Source of the DNA: Solirubrobacter deserti
GTDB lineage: Bacteria > Actinomycetota > Thermoleophilia > Solirubrobacterales > Solirubrobacteraceae
Assembly (NCBI RefSeq): GCF_003344625.1
Contig: NZ_QPKJ02000001.1
Coordinates: 124,001 to 188,000, forward strand
Direction: 5' to 3'
Length of the DNA stretch: 64,000 nt
The notes beneath the pieces were generated by a model. It was given only the letters and a program-made list of their open reading frames with translations. It searched no databases and was not told the origin of the DNA. Both the position numbers and the translations under genes were made by a program. Within the stretch, counting starts at the first letter, position 1. Each line of letters opens with the position of its first letter. Below are positions 50,532 through 59,186 of this stretch, one piece after another.

Positions 50532-51344
50532 ATGAAGTGCAAGCGCATCGCGATCCTCGCGGTCGCGGGCGTGCTCGCCCCCTCCGCCGTGGCGGTCGCC
50601 GCGACGTTCGGCGGCACGCCCGGTGACGACGTCCTCGTCGGCACGGCGCAGGACGACGTCATCCGCGGGTTCGCGGGCACCGACACGCTCCTCGGCCTCG
50701 CCGGCGGTGACTTCATCGACGGTGGCAGCGGCAACGACGCCATCCAGGGCGACGGCGAGTGCCCGCCCGGCACGCCGCTCCCCGACTACTGCTCGGACGG
50801 CAACACCGGCAACGACACGCTGGAAGGCGGGATCGGCGACGACGACCTCGACGCCGGCGACGGCGACGACAACGTCCGCGGCGAGGACGGCAACGACACC
50901 GTGCTCGCCGGCGACGGCGCCGACACGGTCGGCGGCGGCGACAACGACGACGTGCTCGACGGCGAGGACGGCAACGACACGCTCGCGGGCAACGACGACG
51001 CGGACACCGTCAACGGCGGCGAGGGCAACGACCGCCTGATCGGCGGCGAGGGCACCGATCTCCTCGACGGCGACGAAGGCAACGACTACGCGTCCGGCGG
51101 CGAGGGCAACGACCGCCTGCTCGGCGGGGACGGGGCCGACCAGCTGCTCGGCGGCGCCGACAACGACCGCCTCACGGGCGGCGACGGCCGCGACACGCTG
51201 AGCGGCGGGTCCGGCAATGACGTCGTCAACGCCGTCGACGGCGAGGTGGACACGATCACGTGCGGCAGCGGGCGGGACCGCGTGGCCGCGGATTCGGACG
51301 ACAAGGTCGCAGACGACTGCGAGAACGTCGATGGAGAGGACTGA
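50532..51344 (+). CDS. Secreted RTX-type calcium-binding repeat protein 1
   Basis: 270 residues with a Sec signal (KRIAILAVAGVLAPSAVAVA). About 14 nonapeptide repeats of GGxGxDxxx/DGEDGNDTL type (GGEGNDRLLGGDGADQLLGG) would fold into a calcium-loaded parallel beta-roll. A Cys-bearing insert, GECPPGTPLPDYC, interrupts the repeats near residue 80, and two more Cys lie near the end. No type I secretion signal is expected. Probably a surface or matrix protein. A close paralog follows 3 bases after its stop. Confidence 0.88.
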   Translation: MKCKRIAILAVAGVLAPSAVAVAATFGGTPGDDVLVGTAQDDVIRGFAGTDTLLGLAGGDFIDGGSGNDAIQGDGECPPGTPLPDYCSDGNTGNDTLEGGIGDDDLDAGDGDDNVRGEDGNDTVLAGDGADTVGGGDNDDVLDGEDGNDTLAGNDDADTVNGGEGNDRLIGGEGTDLLDGDEGNDYASGGEGNDRLLGGDGADQLLGGADNDRLTGGDGRDTLSGGSGNDVVNAVDGEVDTITCGSGRDRVAADSDDKVADDCENVDGED

Positions 51345-51347
51345 CCC

Positions 51348-52157
51348 ATGATCAAACGCATCGCGGTCCTGGCCGTGACCGGCCTGCTGGCCACGGCCGC
51401 CGTGGCCTACGCGGCGGTCATCAACGGCACCCCCGGCAACGACACCCTGATCGGCACCTCCCAGGTCGACCAGATCACCGCCTTCGCGGGTGACGACACG
51501 ATCCTCGGCCTCGGCGCCAACGACACGATCGACGCGGGCGCCGGCAACGACACCATCCAGGGCGACGGCGAGTGCCCGCCCGGCACACCGCTGCCGCAGT
51601 ACTGCTCGCCCGGCAACTCCGGCGAGGACACGATCGACGCCGGCGACGGCAACGACACGGTCGCCGCGGGCGCGGGCGACGACACGGTCGACGGCGATGA
51701 TGGCGAGGACACGATCGAGGGCGAAGCCGGCGTGGACACCGTCTCCGGCGGCGATGACGACGACGAGATCGCCGGCGACGACGGCTCCGACCGGCTCAGC
51801 GGCGGCGACGGCGAGGACGAGATCGACGGCGATGACGGCAACGACCGCATCTCCGGCAACGACGACGACGACCTCCTCGACGGCGGTGAGGGCAACGACC
51901 AGCTCGGCGGCGGCGACGGCGACGATCGCCTCACCGGCGGCGACGGCGGCGACACGCTGTCCGGCGGCACGGACGCCGATCGCCTGACCGGCGAGGGCGG
52001 CCGCGACACGATCGACGGCGGCTCGGGCAACGACGACATCCGCGCCGTCGACGACGAGCGCGACACCATCCGCTGCGGCAGCGGCCGGGACACCGTCCGC
52101 GCCGACCGCACCGACCGCGTGTCCGGCGACTGCGAACGCGTGCGCCGGAGCTCGTAG
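51348..52157 (+). CDS. Secreted RTX-type calcium-binding repeat protein 2 (tandem paralog)
   Basis: 269 residues, same design as its neighbour: signal MIKRIAVLAVTGLLATAAVAYA, NGTPGNDTLIGTSQVDQI, the same Cys insert GECPPGTPLPQYC, RTX repeats (GGDGDDRLTGGDGGDTLSGG), and a basic C-terminus (RCGSGRDTVRADRTDRVSGD). A tandem duplication; divergence is concentrated in the repeats and C-terminus. The stop abuts the glycosyltransferase ATG directly (52155-52157 / 52158). Confidence 0.88.
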   Translation: MIKRIAVLAVTGLLATAAVAYAAVINGTPGNDTLIGTSQVDQITAFAGDDTILGLGANDTIDAGAGNDTIQGDGECPPGTPLPQYCSPGNSGEDTIDAGDGNDTVAAGAGDDTVDGDDGEDTIEGEAGVDTVSGGDDDDEIAGDDGSDRLSGGDGEDEIDGDDGNDRISGNDDDDLLDGGEGNDQLGGGDGDDRLTGGDGGDTLSGGTDADRLTGEGGRDTIDGGSGNDDIRAVDDERDTIRCGSGRDTVRADRTDRVSGDCERVRRSS

Positions 52158-53411
52158 ATGGCCGCCGCCCCAGCACTCCTCGACCGGCCGCGCGTTCGCG
52201 TCGAGCGGCCGGTCGCTCCTCGCTCGCTGAGGATCCAGCTGTGGAGCTGCAACTACGACCCTGAGCCGAGCGGGATCGCGCCGCTGAGCTCGATGTGGGC
52301 GCAGGCGATGCAGGCCCGCGGGCACCACGTGGACGTCGTGGCCGCGCACCCGCACTATCCCGCCCCGATCTGGGGCAAGCGGGTGCGCCCGTACCGGCAG
52401 GTGCTCGACGGCGTCCCCGTCCTGCGGCTGCCATTGTGGGTCGGGCACGACAGCGCGTTCCAGCGCATGCGGCAGGAGCTCGCGCACACCGCCGCGCTCG
52501 GGGCCGCGCTGCCGGTGCTCGGCCGCCCGGACGTGATCGTGGCCGTGTCCCCGAGCTTCCCGGCGCTCGTGCCGGCGATGCTCGACGCGCACGCCCGCCG
52601 CATCCCGTGGACGCTCTGGCTCCAGGACATCCTGCCCGACGGAGCCGCGACCACCGGGCTGATCCGCTCGGGCCCCCTGCTGTCCGCCCTCAGGGGGCTC
52701 GAGCGGGTCGCATACCGGAGCGCCTCGCGCGTGTTCGTGATCTCGGACGCGTTCCGGCGCAACCTCCTGGCCAAGGGCGTGCCGGAGGCGAAGATCACGC
52801 GCATCTACAACCCGTCGGCGGTGCCCGTCGGGGCCCACCGCGCGCCGGAGCGGGTGGACGGGCCGGCCCGGCTGCTCGTGATGGGCAACATCGGGCATTC
52901 GCAGGGACTGGCGCAGTTCGTCTCGGCGGCGTCGGCGGGGCTGGAGCGCGCCGGTGCGCTGCTGCGCATCGCGGGCGCCGGCGTGGCCGAGGACGAGGTG
53001 CGCGAAGCGTGCGGGCCGCGCGCGGAGCTGCTCGGGCTGCTGCTCGGACAGGCGATGGAGGCCGAGTTGCGGGCGACGACGCTGGGTGTGGTCACGCAGC
53101 GGGCCGACATCACGGAGTTCAACCTGCCGTCGAAGCTCATGAACTACATGGCGCACGGCCTGCCCGTGCTGGCGGTGGTCAACGAGCGCTCCGAGTGCGC
53201 GCGGATCGTGCGTGAGTCGGGCGCCGGCTGGGTGGTCGACGCGGGGCGGATGGGCGAGCTCGACTCGGTCCTGCCGCGCATCCTGCGGCACGCGTCCGAG
53301 CTGGCGGTGCGGGGGCGGCGTGCGCACGCGTACGCGGCCGAGCACTTCTCGCCCGAGCGGGTGGTCGAGAAGTACGAGCGGGATCTCGTCGGACTGGTGC
53401 CCGTTCGTTGA
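52158..53411 (+). CDS. GT4 glycosyltransferase (WcaI-like)
   Basis: 417 residues. N-terminal Rossmann: IQLWSCNYDPEPSGIAPLSS and VVAAHPHYPAPIWGKRVRP; acceptor-side WTLWLQDILPDGAATTGL. Donor domain: RLLVMGNIGHSQGLAQFV, then EFNLPSKLMNYMAHGLPVLA with the ExxE-like region replaced by a KLMNYMAHG pattern typical of WcaI/colanic acid GTs. It extends the EPS repeat unit. It begins at the base after the RTX2 stop and overlaps the flippase start region. Confidence 0.88.
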   Translation: MAAAPALLDRPRVRVERPVAPRSLRIQLWSCNYDPEPSGIAPLSSMWAQAMQARGHHVDVVAAHPHYPAPIWGKRVRPYRQVLDGVPVLRLPLWVGHDSAFQRMRQELAHTAALGAALPVLGRPDVIVAVSPSFPALVPAMLDAHARRIPWTLWLQDILPDGAATTGLIRSGPLLSALRGLERVAYRSASRVFVISDAFRRNLLAKGVPEAKITRIYNPSAVPVGAHRAPERVDGPARLLVMGNIGHSQGLAQFVSAASAGLERAGALLRIAGAGVAEDEVREACGPRAELLGLLLGQAMEAELRATTLGVVTQRADITEFNLPSKLMNYMAHGLPVLAVVNERSECARIVRESGAGWVVDAGRMGELDSVLPRILRHASELAVRGRRAHAYAAEHFSPERVVEKYERDLVGLVPVR

Positions 53412-53413
53412 GT

Positions 53414-54634
53414 GTGAGCCGCCGCGACGCCGTCGACGCCATCGGCGCCGGCTTCGTCCTGCAGGGGACGGTGCTGGTCAGTGGCGTGCTGGCGGCGCGG
53501 CTGTTGGGACCGGAGCAGCGCGGCGAGCTCGCGCTGCTGTGGGTCGTCGCGCTGGCGCTCGCCCAGCTTGGGGCCATGGGCGGGCCGGCGGCGATGGCGG
53601 TGTTCCTCGCGCGAGGGAATGTGGACGCGCGCACGCTTTTCGGAGCGTGCGCGCGCACCGCCGCCTGGCAGGTGCTGGTGGTGCTGGTCGTGCAGGCGGG
53701 CGTGCTCGCGGTGCTGATGTGGGAGCTCGCCGCGGTGATCACGCTGGCCGCTCCGGCCGCGATGATCGCGCAGGTCTACGGGCTCTCCGTGTTGCAGGGG
53801 CTCGGGCGGCTGCGGGTGATGCAAGGGCTGCGGCTGTTGCCGACGACGGCGTATGCCGCGGCGCTGGTGATCGCCCTGGTGCTGGGCGCGTCCTCGCTGG
53901 CGTGGGTGGCGTTCGCGTGGGCGGGCAGCTACGCGCTCGCGGCGGCGGCGACGTGCGGCTACGCGTGGCGCGTGCTGCCGGCGCGTCGCGGTGAGGTCGT
54001 CGACGCGCGCGAGGTGCGCGCGTTCGGGCGGCGCACGATGCTCGGGTCGATCTCGCCCCTGGAGACGTTCCGGGTCGATCAGCTGCTGGTCGGGCTGGTG
54101 CTCTCCCCGCTGCAGCTCGGCTTGTACGTGGCCGCGCTGGCGTTCACGAACCTGCCGCGCTTCATCGCGCAGGGCATCGGCCAGGTCGCGGTGGCGCGGA
54201 TCGCACCGCTGGGGCTCGGCGAGGCACGGGCCGCCGTGGTGCGCTTCACGGTGCTGTCGGCCGGGCTCGCGCTCGTGGTCTCGGCGCCCTTGGCGGCGCT
54301 GGCCGGGCCGCTCGTGGCGCTCGCCTTCGGAGACGCGTTCGCGGGCGCCGCAGTGCTGATCCCGGTGCTGCTGGCGAGCACCGTTCTGGTGTGCGCCCGG
54401 CGCGTGCTGGGTGACGCGCTGCGCGGCGCCGGACACGCCGGCGCCGGCTCGGTCGCGGAGCTGTGCTCCTACGTCGCGGTCGTGCCCGCCCTGGCGGTGG
54501 GCGTGCTCTCCGGCGGCGCGCTCGGCGTCGCCTGGGCGCTGGTCGGCTCTTCGCTCGTGAGCCTGCTGGTGCTCGTTGGCCTCGCGTACCGGGCGCTCTT
54601 CGTACGCGGCAAGGTCGCCGCCGCGCTGGCATAG
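53414..54634 (+). CDS. Polysaccharide flippase (Wzx/MATE-like)
   Basis: About 406 residues from GTG 53414 (TTG 53408 overlapping the GT4 stop is an alternative). Some 12 membrane helices; opening AVDAIGAGFVLQGTVLVSGV and LAARLLGPEQRGELALLWVV is typical of polysaccharide transport proteins (GPEQRG after TM1). It moves the lipid-linked repeat unit across the membrane. Its last 166 bases overlap the 3' end of the convergent glycosyltransferase gene. Confidence 0.87.
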   Translation: MSRRDAVDAIGAGFVLQGTVLVSGVLAARLLGPEQRGELALLWVVALALAQLGAMGGPAAMAVFLARGNVDARTLFGACARTAAWQVLVVLVVQAGVLAVLMWELAAVITLAAPAAMIAQVYGLSVLQGLGRLRVMQGLRLLPTTAYAAALVIALVLGASSLAWVAFAWAGSYALAAAATCGYAWRVLPARRGEVVDAREVRAFGRRTMLGSISPLETFRVDQLLVGLVLSPLQLGLYVAALAFTNLPRFIAQGIGQVAVARIAPLGLGEARAAVVRFTVLSAGLALVVSAPLAALAGPLVALAFGDAFAGAAVLIPVLLASTVLVCARRVLGDALRGAGHAGAGSVAELCSYVAVVPALAVGVLSGGALGVAWALVGSSLVSLLVLVGLAYRALFVRGKVAAALA

Positions 54635-55710
54635 ACGGCGGCGTGCTTTGCCGCGGAGGCCTCCCACGAGAACGTGCGCGCGTGGGCGAGGCCCGGTTCG
54701 ACGAGCCGCTCGCCCTCGTCGAGGACGCGCTCGATCGCCTGCGCCAGCTGCGCGGCGTCGCGCGGGTCGAACGTGATCGCCGCGTCGCCGACGACCTCCG
54801 GCAGCGAGGCGGCGTTGCTGACTGCGGTCGGGCAGCCGCACGCCATCGCCTCCAGCGGCGGCACGCCGAAGCCCTCGAACAAGGACGGGAAGACGAGCGC
54901 GCGGGCACGGCGATAGAGGATCGGCAGCTCGTGCGTCTTCAGGTAGCCCAGGTGATGGACGCGGTCGGCGACGCCGGCGCGGCGCGCGTGCCGGTTGAGC
55001 GCGTCCTGCGCGTCGTAGGTCTGGCCCGTGAGGACCAGGTCGATGCCCGGGACGCGCGCGAGCGCCTCGATCAGCGTCGCGTGGTTCTTGTGCGGCCACA
55101 GGTTCGCGGGGAAGAAGATGAACTCGCGCGGGAGCTCGAGCGCGGCGTCGTCCGGCGTCGGCGTCGGGGAGAAGCGCGCGTGGTCGATGCCGTGGTGGAT
55201 CGCCGTGACGCGGTCGGGCGCGACGCCGAGCCGGTCGATGATGCCCCGGCGCGCGTGCTCGGAGACGGTGACGACGTGCGTCGCGTGCTTGGCCGAGCCG
55301 TCGTACGCGAGCGCCCGGTACGCGCGCTGCGCGCGGCTGAAGAAGTGCGGCAGCTCGTGGTGCTGGATGTCGTGCAGGGTCACCACGGTCGGGCGGTGCG
55401 TGCGCGGCAGCGCCACGGCGACGGGGTAGTGCACGACGTCGAAGCCGTCCGGGAGCCGTTTGACCGTCGCGCGGGCGAGCGCGGCGGCGCGCTTGGCGGT
55501 CCCACCCTCCGGCTCGAGGCCGGGTAGGTGACGGAGGCTGGTCGCCCCGCCGACGCGGTCCCTGTAGGCCTCGACGATCGCGCGATTGCCGAGCACGACC
55601 GTCTCGTGCGGGCCGGCGTGGTACGCGCGCAGCAGCCCGCGCACGTAGGACTCGGCACCGCCCACCTTGCCCGGGCGGACGGTGAGCAGCGAGAGGCCGA
55701 CGCGGGTCAT
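54469..55710 (-). CDS. GT4 glycosyltransferase
   Basis: 413 residues from ATG 55710. Begins MTRVGLSLLTVRPGKVGGAE (glycogen-synthase-like GGAE loop); donor domain EFIFFPANLWPHKNHATLIE, then YRRARALVFPSLFEGFGVPPLEAMACGCP with the EGFGVPPLEA nucleotide-sugar motif. Transfers a sugar to the EPS repeat unit. The last 45 or so residues (SARYARPTSTSRLTSEEPTS) are low-complexity and are antisense to the flippase gene, so the ancestral stop was probably lost. The ATG overlaps the pyruvyl transferase stop. Confidence 0.87.
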   Translation of the reverse strand: MTRVGLSLLTVRPGKVGGAESYVRGLLRAYHAGPHETVVLGNRAIVEAYRDRVGGATSLRHLPGLEPEGGTAKRAAALARATVKRLPDGFDVVHYPVAVALPRTHRPTVVTLHDIQHHELPHFFSRAQRAYRALAYDGSAKHATHVVTVSEHARRGIIDRLGVAPDRVTAIHHGIDHARFSPTPTPDDAALELPREFIFFPANLWPHKNHATLIEALARVPGIDLVLTGQTYDAQDALNRHARRAGVADRVHHLGYLKTHELPILYRRARALVFPSLFEGFGVPPLEAMACGCPTAVSNAASLPEVVGDAAITFDPRDAAQLAQAIERVLDEGERLVEPGLAHARTFSWEASAAKHAAVYASAAATLPRTKSARYARPTSTSRLTSEEPTSAQATPSAPPESTPTARAGTTAT

Positions 55711-56975
55711 GGAAGCTCCGAGGAGGCCGCGGCGGCGGACGGCCGTGCGGCGCCCACGGCCTCGTCGAGCGCGGCCAGCGCGTTCTCCGCCCGGGTGCGA
55801 AGCGTCGCCAGCCGGATGGGGTCCGGCGGGGTCGCGGTGTCCATCACGGCGCCGATCCACGCGGCTTCCGCGCGCGGCTCGAGCAGGCGCAGGTCGAGGT
55901 CGGCCGCGAACGAGCGCGTCTTCGGGGCACTGCCGACGACCACGGTCGGCCGGCCCGCGAGCGCGGCGAAGACGGTGAAGTGCAGGCGCATGCCGACGCA
56001 CACGTCCGCGGCCGCGACCGCGCGGTAGACCTCCTGCCAGGTCGCCGTCCGCGGCACGACGTGGCACGGCTGCGCGAGCTTGGAGGCGAGCGCGTCGAGC
56101 GCCGCGCCGTCGCTGTGCGCGCGACGGTCCATCGGCACGAGCGTCACGGGCCGGCCGTCGGCCGCGAGCCACTCGGCGAGCCCGTCGATCAGCGAGTCGG
56201 GCGCGTCTGCGCGGAGGCTGACCGCGACCGAGCCGTCGGGCGCCGGCGGGTCGGGCAACCGCACGCCCGGTAGGAACATGGTGTCGGCGGCGAGCGCGAC
56301 GTCCCGCCCGCCGACTTCGCGGAGCAGCGCCGCCGTCGCCGCGTCGCGCGCGCTGACGGTCCGCGCGCGCCGCAGGACGTACCGTGCGGCGGCGCGGCTC
56401 GCCCGGTGCCGGAGGTTCTCGGCGCCGACCGCGGTGATCGCGAACGACACGCCGCAGCCGCGCGCCGTGGTCGCCACGACGATCAGGTAGCGCAACAGGC
56501 CCGCGATCCCGCGCGTGTCGACGTCCTCCTGGAACATCGTCCCGCCGCCCGCGATCACGAGATCGGACGCGCGGATCGCGCCCGCGAGCGCCCGGACGGG
56601 CCGGACCGGCACGCGCCCGGGCACGTCCGCGCCCTTCAAGGTGCGGCGCACGTCCACGCCCGGATAGCGGTGCCGCAGCGCGTCGGCGAGCGCGTCGACG
56701 AGGGCCTCGTCGCCGACGCTGACGATCGCCCCGTCTTCGTCGAGGGCCGTCGCCGAGCAGATCAGGACGCGCCGCAGGGGCGGCGGCGAGACGGCCGCCG
56801 CGTGGGGCGGCGCGGCGAGGCCGTCCGGCGCGGGCGGCGAGGGTCGGCCTCGGGGCGGCGCGGCGGCGGGCGGCGCGGCGAGGCCGTCCGGCGCGGGCGG
56901 CGAGGGTCGGCCTCGGTGCGGGGCGGTTGCGGGTGGGCGGGGCGGGACCGTGGCGGTCGGGGGGCGGCGGCTCAT
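55707..56975 (-). CDS. Polysaccharide pyruvyl transferase (CsaB/WcaK-like) with Pro-rich N-terminus
   Basis: 422 residues from ATG 56975. Catalytic region: SVGDEALVDALADALRHRYP, LVIAGGGTMFQEDVDTRGIA, VSFAITAVGAENLRHRASR, ADTMFLPGVRLPDPPAPDG and CVGMRLHFTVFAALAGRPTV, the pyruvyl transferase pattern. It adds ketal-linked pyruvate to a polysaccharide, often for SLH-domain anchoring or anionic charge. The first 65 residues are a Pro/Ala/Arg-rich extension with two copies of GRPSPPAPDGLAAPP encoded by a 63-nt-period direct repeat. Overlaps its neighbours by 4 bases. Confidence 0.86.
   Translation of the reverse strand: MSRRPPTATVPPRPPATAPHRGRPSPPAPDGLAAPPAAAPPRGRPSPPAPDGLAAPPHAAAVSPPPLRRVLICSATALDEDGAIVSVGDEALVDALADALRHRYPGVDVRRTLKGADVPGRVPVRPVRALAGAIRASDLVIAGGGTMFQEDVDTRGIAGLLRYLIVVATTARGCGVSFAITAVGAENLRHRASRAAARYVLRRARTVSARDAATAALLREVGGRDVALAADTMFLPGVRLPDPPAPDGSVAVSLRADAPDSLIDGLAEWLAADGRPVTLVPMDRRAHSDGAALDALASKLAQPCHVVPRTATWQEVYRAVAAADVCVGMRLHFTVFAALAGRPTVVVGSAPKTRSFAADLDLRLLEPRAEAAWIGAVMDTATPPDPIRLATLRTRAENALAALDEAVGAARPSAAAASSELP
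56805..56916. repeat. 63-bp-period direct repeat in the pyruvyl transferase gene
   Basis: Two near-identical 49-bp copies at 56805-56853 and 56868-56916, each encoding GRPSPPAPDGLAAPP. The 63-bp period keeps the frame. Recent duplication in a disordered linker. Confidence 0.85.
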
Positions 56976-57724
56976 GCCGGGGTCCTCCAGGCGAGCACGC
57001 GGCGGCGGCGCCGCGTGCGTCCGGTCGCGGGGCGGGGTGGGATGTCCTCGTCGGCGAGGATCGCCGCGGGGACGGAGCGGCCGAGCCACTCGGCGAGCGC
57101 CTCGTCGCCGACCGCGGCCAGGCCGCGGGACATGGTCGCGGAGCGGTCCAGCGGGCGGTGGGCGTCGCCGGCGACGAGGTGGGCGAGGCCCTCCTGCAAC
57201 AGCACGCGTGCGGTGCGTTGGGCGGTCGCTCCGCGGCGGCCGGTCAGCGAGCCGGCCGTCAGCTGCGCGAGCGCGCCCGCCTCGACGAGCTCGCGCAGGC
57301 GGGACGGGTCGGCCTGCACGTCCGGGTTGCGCTCCGGGTGGGCGATGATCGGCACGAAGCCCGCGAGGCGCAGCAGGAACAGGGTCGTGCCGGCGTTCAG
57401 CGGCAGACCGGTGTAGGGCGGCTCGACGAGCAGGTAGCGCGAGCCGGCGATCGCGAACGGCGCGAGGTCGTCGGGCGGCAGCGCAGCGGCGACTTCGAGG
57501 CTCACCTCGCCGCCCCGGACCACGTCGATCGGCAGCGGCGGCAGCGCGCGCAGCCCGGCGTCCAGCTGCGAAGCCGTCGTCGGGTAGTCCGAGCGCACGT
57601 GCGGGGTGGCCGCGAGCACGCGGACGCCGTCGGCGCACGCCGCCCGCGCGATCGCGACGGCCTCCTCCGCGGACGCGGCGCCGTCGTCGAGCCCCGGCAG
57701 CACGTGCGAGTGCAGGTCAAGCAC
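56972..57724 (-). CDS. CpsB/CapC (YwqE)-type protein-tyrosine phosphatase
   Basis: 250 residues from GTG 57724. PHP-fold metal ligands: DLHSHVLPGLDDGAAS (HxH..DDG), LAATPHVRSDYP, GGEVSL, IIAHPERNPDV and VAGDAHRP. Manganese-dependent phosphatase that dephosphorylates the BY-kinase encoded upstream (59183-60730) and tunes EPS chain length or export. Overlaps the polymerase gene by 8 bases and the pyruvyl transferase start by 4. Confidence 0.9.
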   Translation of the reverse strand: MLDLHSHVLPGLDDGAASAEEAVAIARAACADGVRVLAATPHVRSDYPTTASQLDAGLRALPPLPIDVVRGGEVSLEVAAALPPDDLAPFAIAGSRYLLVEPPYTGLPLNAGTTLFLLRLAGFVPIIAHPERNPDVQADPSRLRELVEAGALAQLTAGSLTGRRGATAQRTARVLLQEGLAHLVAGDAHRPLDRSATMSRGLAAVGDEALAEWLGRSVPAAILADEDIPPRPATGRTRRRRRVLAWRTPA

Positions 57725-59186
57725 GGCGCACCAGCCCGCGGTAGGCAGCGAACACGAGCGCGCTGCTCAGCGCCCAATAGGTCACGGAATGGAACGCGTC
57801 GCCGCGGATCAGCGTGATCACGTACGGCAGCGTCACGGCCCACCAGAGCACGGGCCAGACGCTCGTCGCCGCCACGACGCGGCGGTACACGGCGGCCAGC
57901 ACGAACCCCAGCGCGAAGCAGGCGGCCACGACGCCGCCGGGCCCGAAGTTCGCGTACGACTCCCCCAGCATCGACAGCGACGCCTCCGTTCCTGCACCCG
58001 CGGATTGGTAGTAGTACGCCGGATACAGCTCGCGGGTGAACCACGTGTTCCCGCCGCCGACCGGCTTGTCGGCCCACACGAAGCGCGGCACCGGGAACGT
58101 GAAGATCGGCAGGTAGGTGCGCCCGTACTGCCACTCCAGCCCGGTCGAACGCGCGCGCACGACCATCGCCAGCGCGTCGTAGGGCGTGGCGTCGCGCCCG
58201 CCGAGCGTCGTCTCCGGCAGCGTGCGCAGCTGGGCGGTCGTCAGCTCGACCACAGAACCGCCGGCGCCCTCGTAGGTCGAGTCGCGGGTGGCCACGCGCG
58301 CGCCCACGAAGAAGATCAACGCCGCGCCCACCACCCACACGAGCGTCCGCACCCGCAACGGCGCGCGCAGGTAGTGGAACAGCAGCACCATCGGCAGGAA
58401 CGTGCCGATCAGCAACGCCGCCCGCCCGCCGGTCAGGAAGTCGCCGAACATCACGAGCACGAACGCGCCGCCGAGGATCATGCGCCACGCGCCCGCGCGC
58501 GGCGGCCGCCGCACCAGGAAGGCCGCCAGCAGGACAAGCGCGACGGCCTTCACCGGCAGCCCGATCTGCGCGAGATAGCCGCGGCCGAAGAACACCGACG
58601 CGCGCTCGGACAATGACGACACGTACGCGCCGAGCCCGCCCGTCTCGGCGATCAGCGTCCCGTAGCCCCACAGCTCCAGTGCGGCGCACACGGCCAGCGC
58701 GAGCAGCGCCGACCCACCGACCACGACGCGCCGGTCCAACGCGCTGATCCGCGCCGTCGTGGCCCGGAACGCCCCTCGGCCCACCGGATCGACGAAGTGG
58801 TAGGACGCGTGCCCGAGCGCCAGGCACGCGAGCCCCAGCAGCACCAGCCCGCACGCGCCCTGCATCGCCGCGTACAGCGGCCCGCTCACGAGCTCGTCGT
58901 CGATCCGCCGCGTCGGCCCGATCCGCCCCGAGGCCAGGATGTACGCCGGCCGCAACACGTACAGCACGCACAGGATCGCGCTGAGCACCACCAGCGGCGA
59001 GAGCGGATCGCGCGTGGTCGCGAACCCGTAGGCCGCGAGCGCCACGCAGGCGCCCGCGGTCGCGACGACGAGGAACGCGACGCCCGGATCGGGCACCGCG
59101 ACCTGCGCCGTCAGCCACCCGGCCGCCACGGCCAGCGCCGCGCACGCGGCCAGGACCAGCGGCGCGCTGCTGACGCGGGCGGTCAA
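57717..59186 (-). CDS. Wzy-like polysaccharide polymerase
   Basis: 489 residues, TTG start overlapping the kinase stop (TTGA-type). About 11-12 membrane helices (VLAACAALAVAAGWLTAQVA, VVLSAILCVLYVLRPAYILA, and so on) with a large outer loop (RVATRDSTYEGAGGSVVELT to GTEASLSMLGESYANFGPGG). It has the oligosaccharide repeat-unit polymerase layout; the GTEASLSMLGESYANFG segment is typical. Low sequence conservation is normal for Wzy. Works with the WbaP-like initiator, flippase and BY-kinase. Confidence 0.82.
   Translation of the reverse strand: MTARVSSAPLVLAACAALAVAAGWLTAQVAVPDPGVAFLVVATAGACVALAAYGFATTRDPLSPLVVLSAILCVLYVLRPAYILASGRIGPTRRIDDELVSGPLYAAMQGACGLVLLGLACLALGHASYHFVDPVGRGAFRATTARISALDRRVVVGGSALLALAVCAALELWGYGTLIAETGGLGAYVSSLSERASVFFGRGYLAQIGLPVKAVALVLLAAFLVRRPPRAGAWRMILGGAFVLVMFGDFLTGGRAALLIGTFLPMVLLFHYLRAPLRVRTLVWVVGAALIFFVGARVATRDSTYEGAGGSVVELTTAQLRTLPETTLGGRDATPYDALAMVVRARSTGLEWQYGRTYLPIFTFPVPRFVWADKPVGGGNTWFTRELYPAYYYQSAGAGTEASLSMLGESYANFGPGGVVAACFALGFVLAAVYRRVVAATSVWPVLWWAVTLPYVITLIRGDAFHSVTYWALSSALVFAAYRGLVRRA

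Noticed and set aside
50600..52120. Dense tandem repeats, initially considered as a CRISPR or satellite array
   Set aside because: The repeats are 9-codon RTX units in frame in two proteins with signal peptides; no equal-length repeats with unique spacers.
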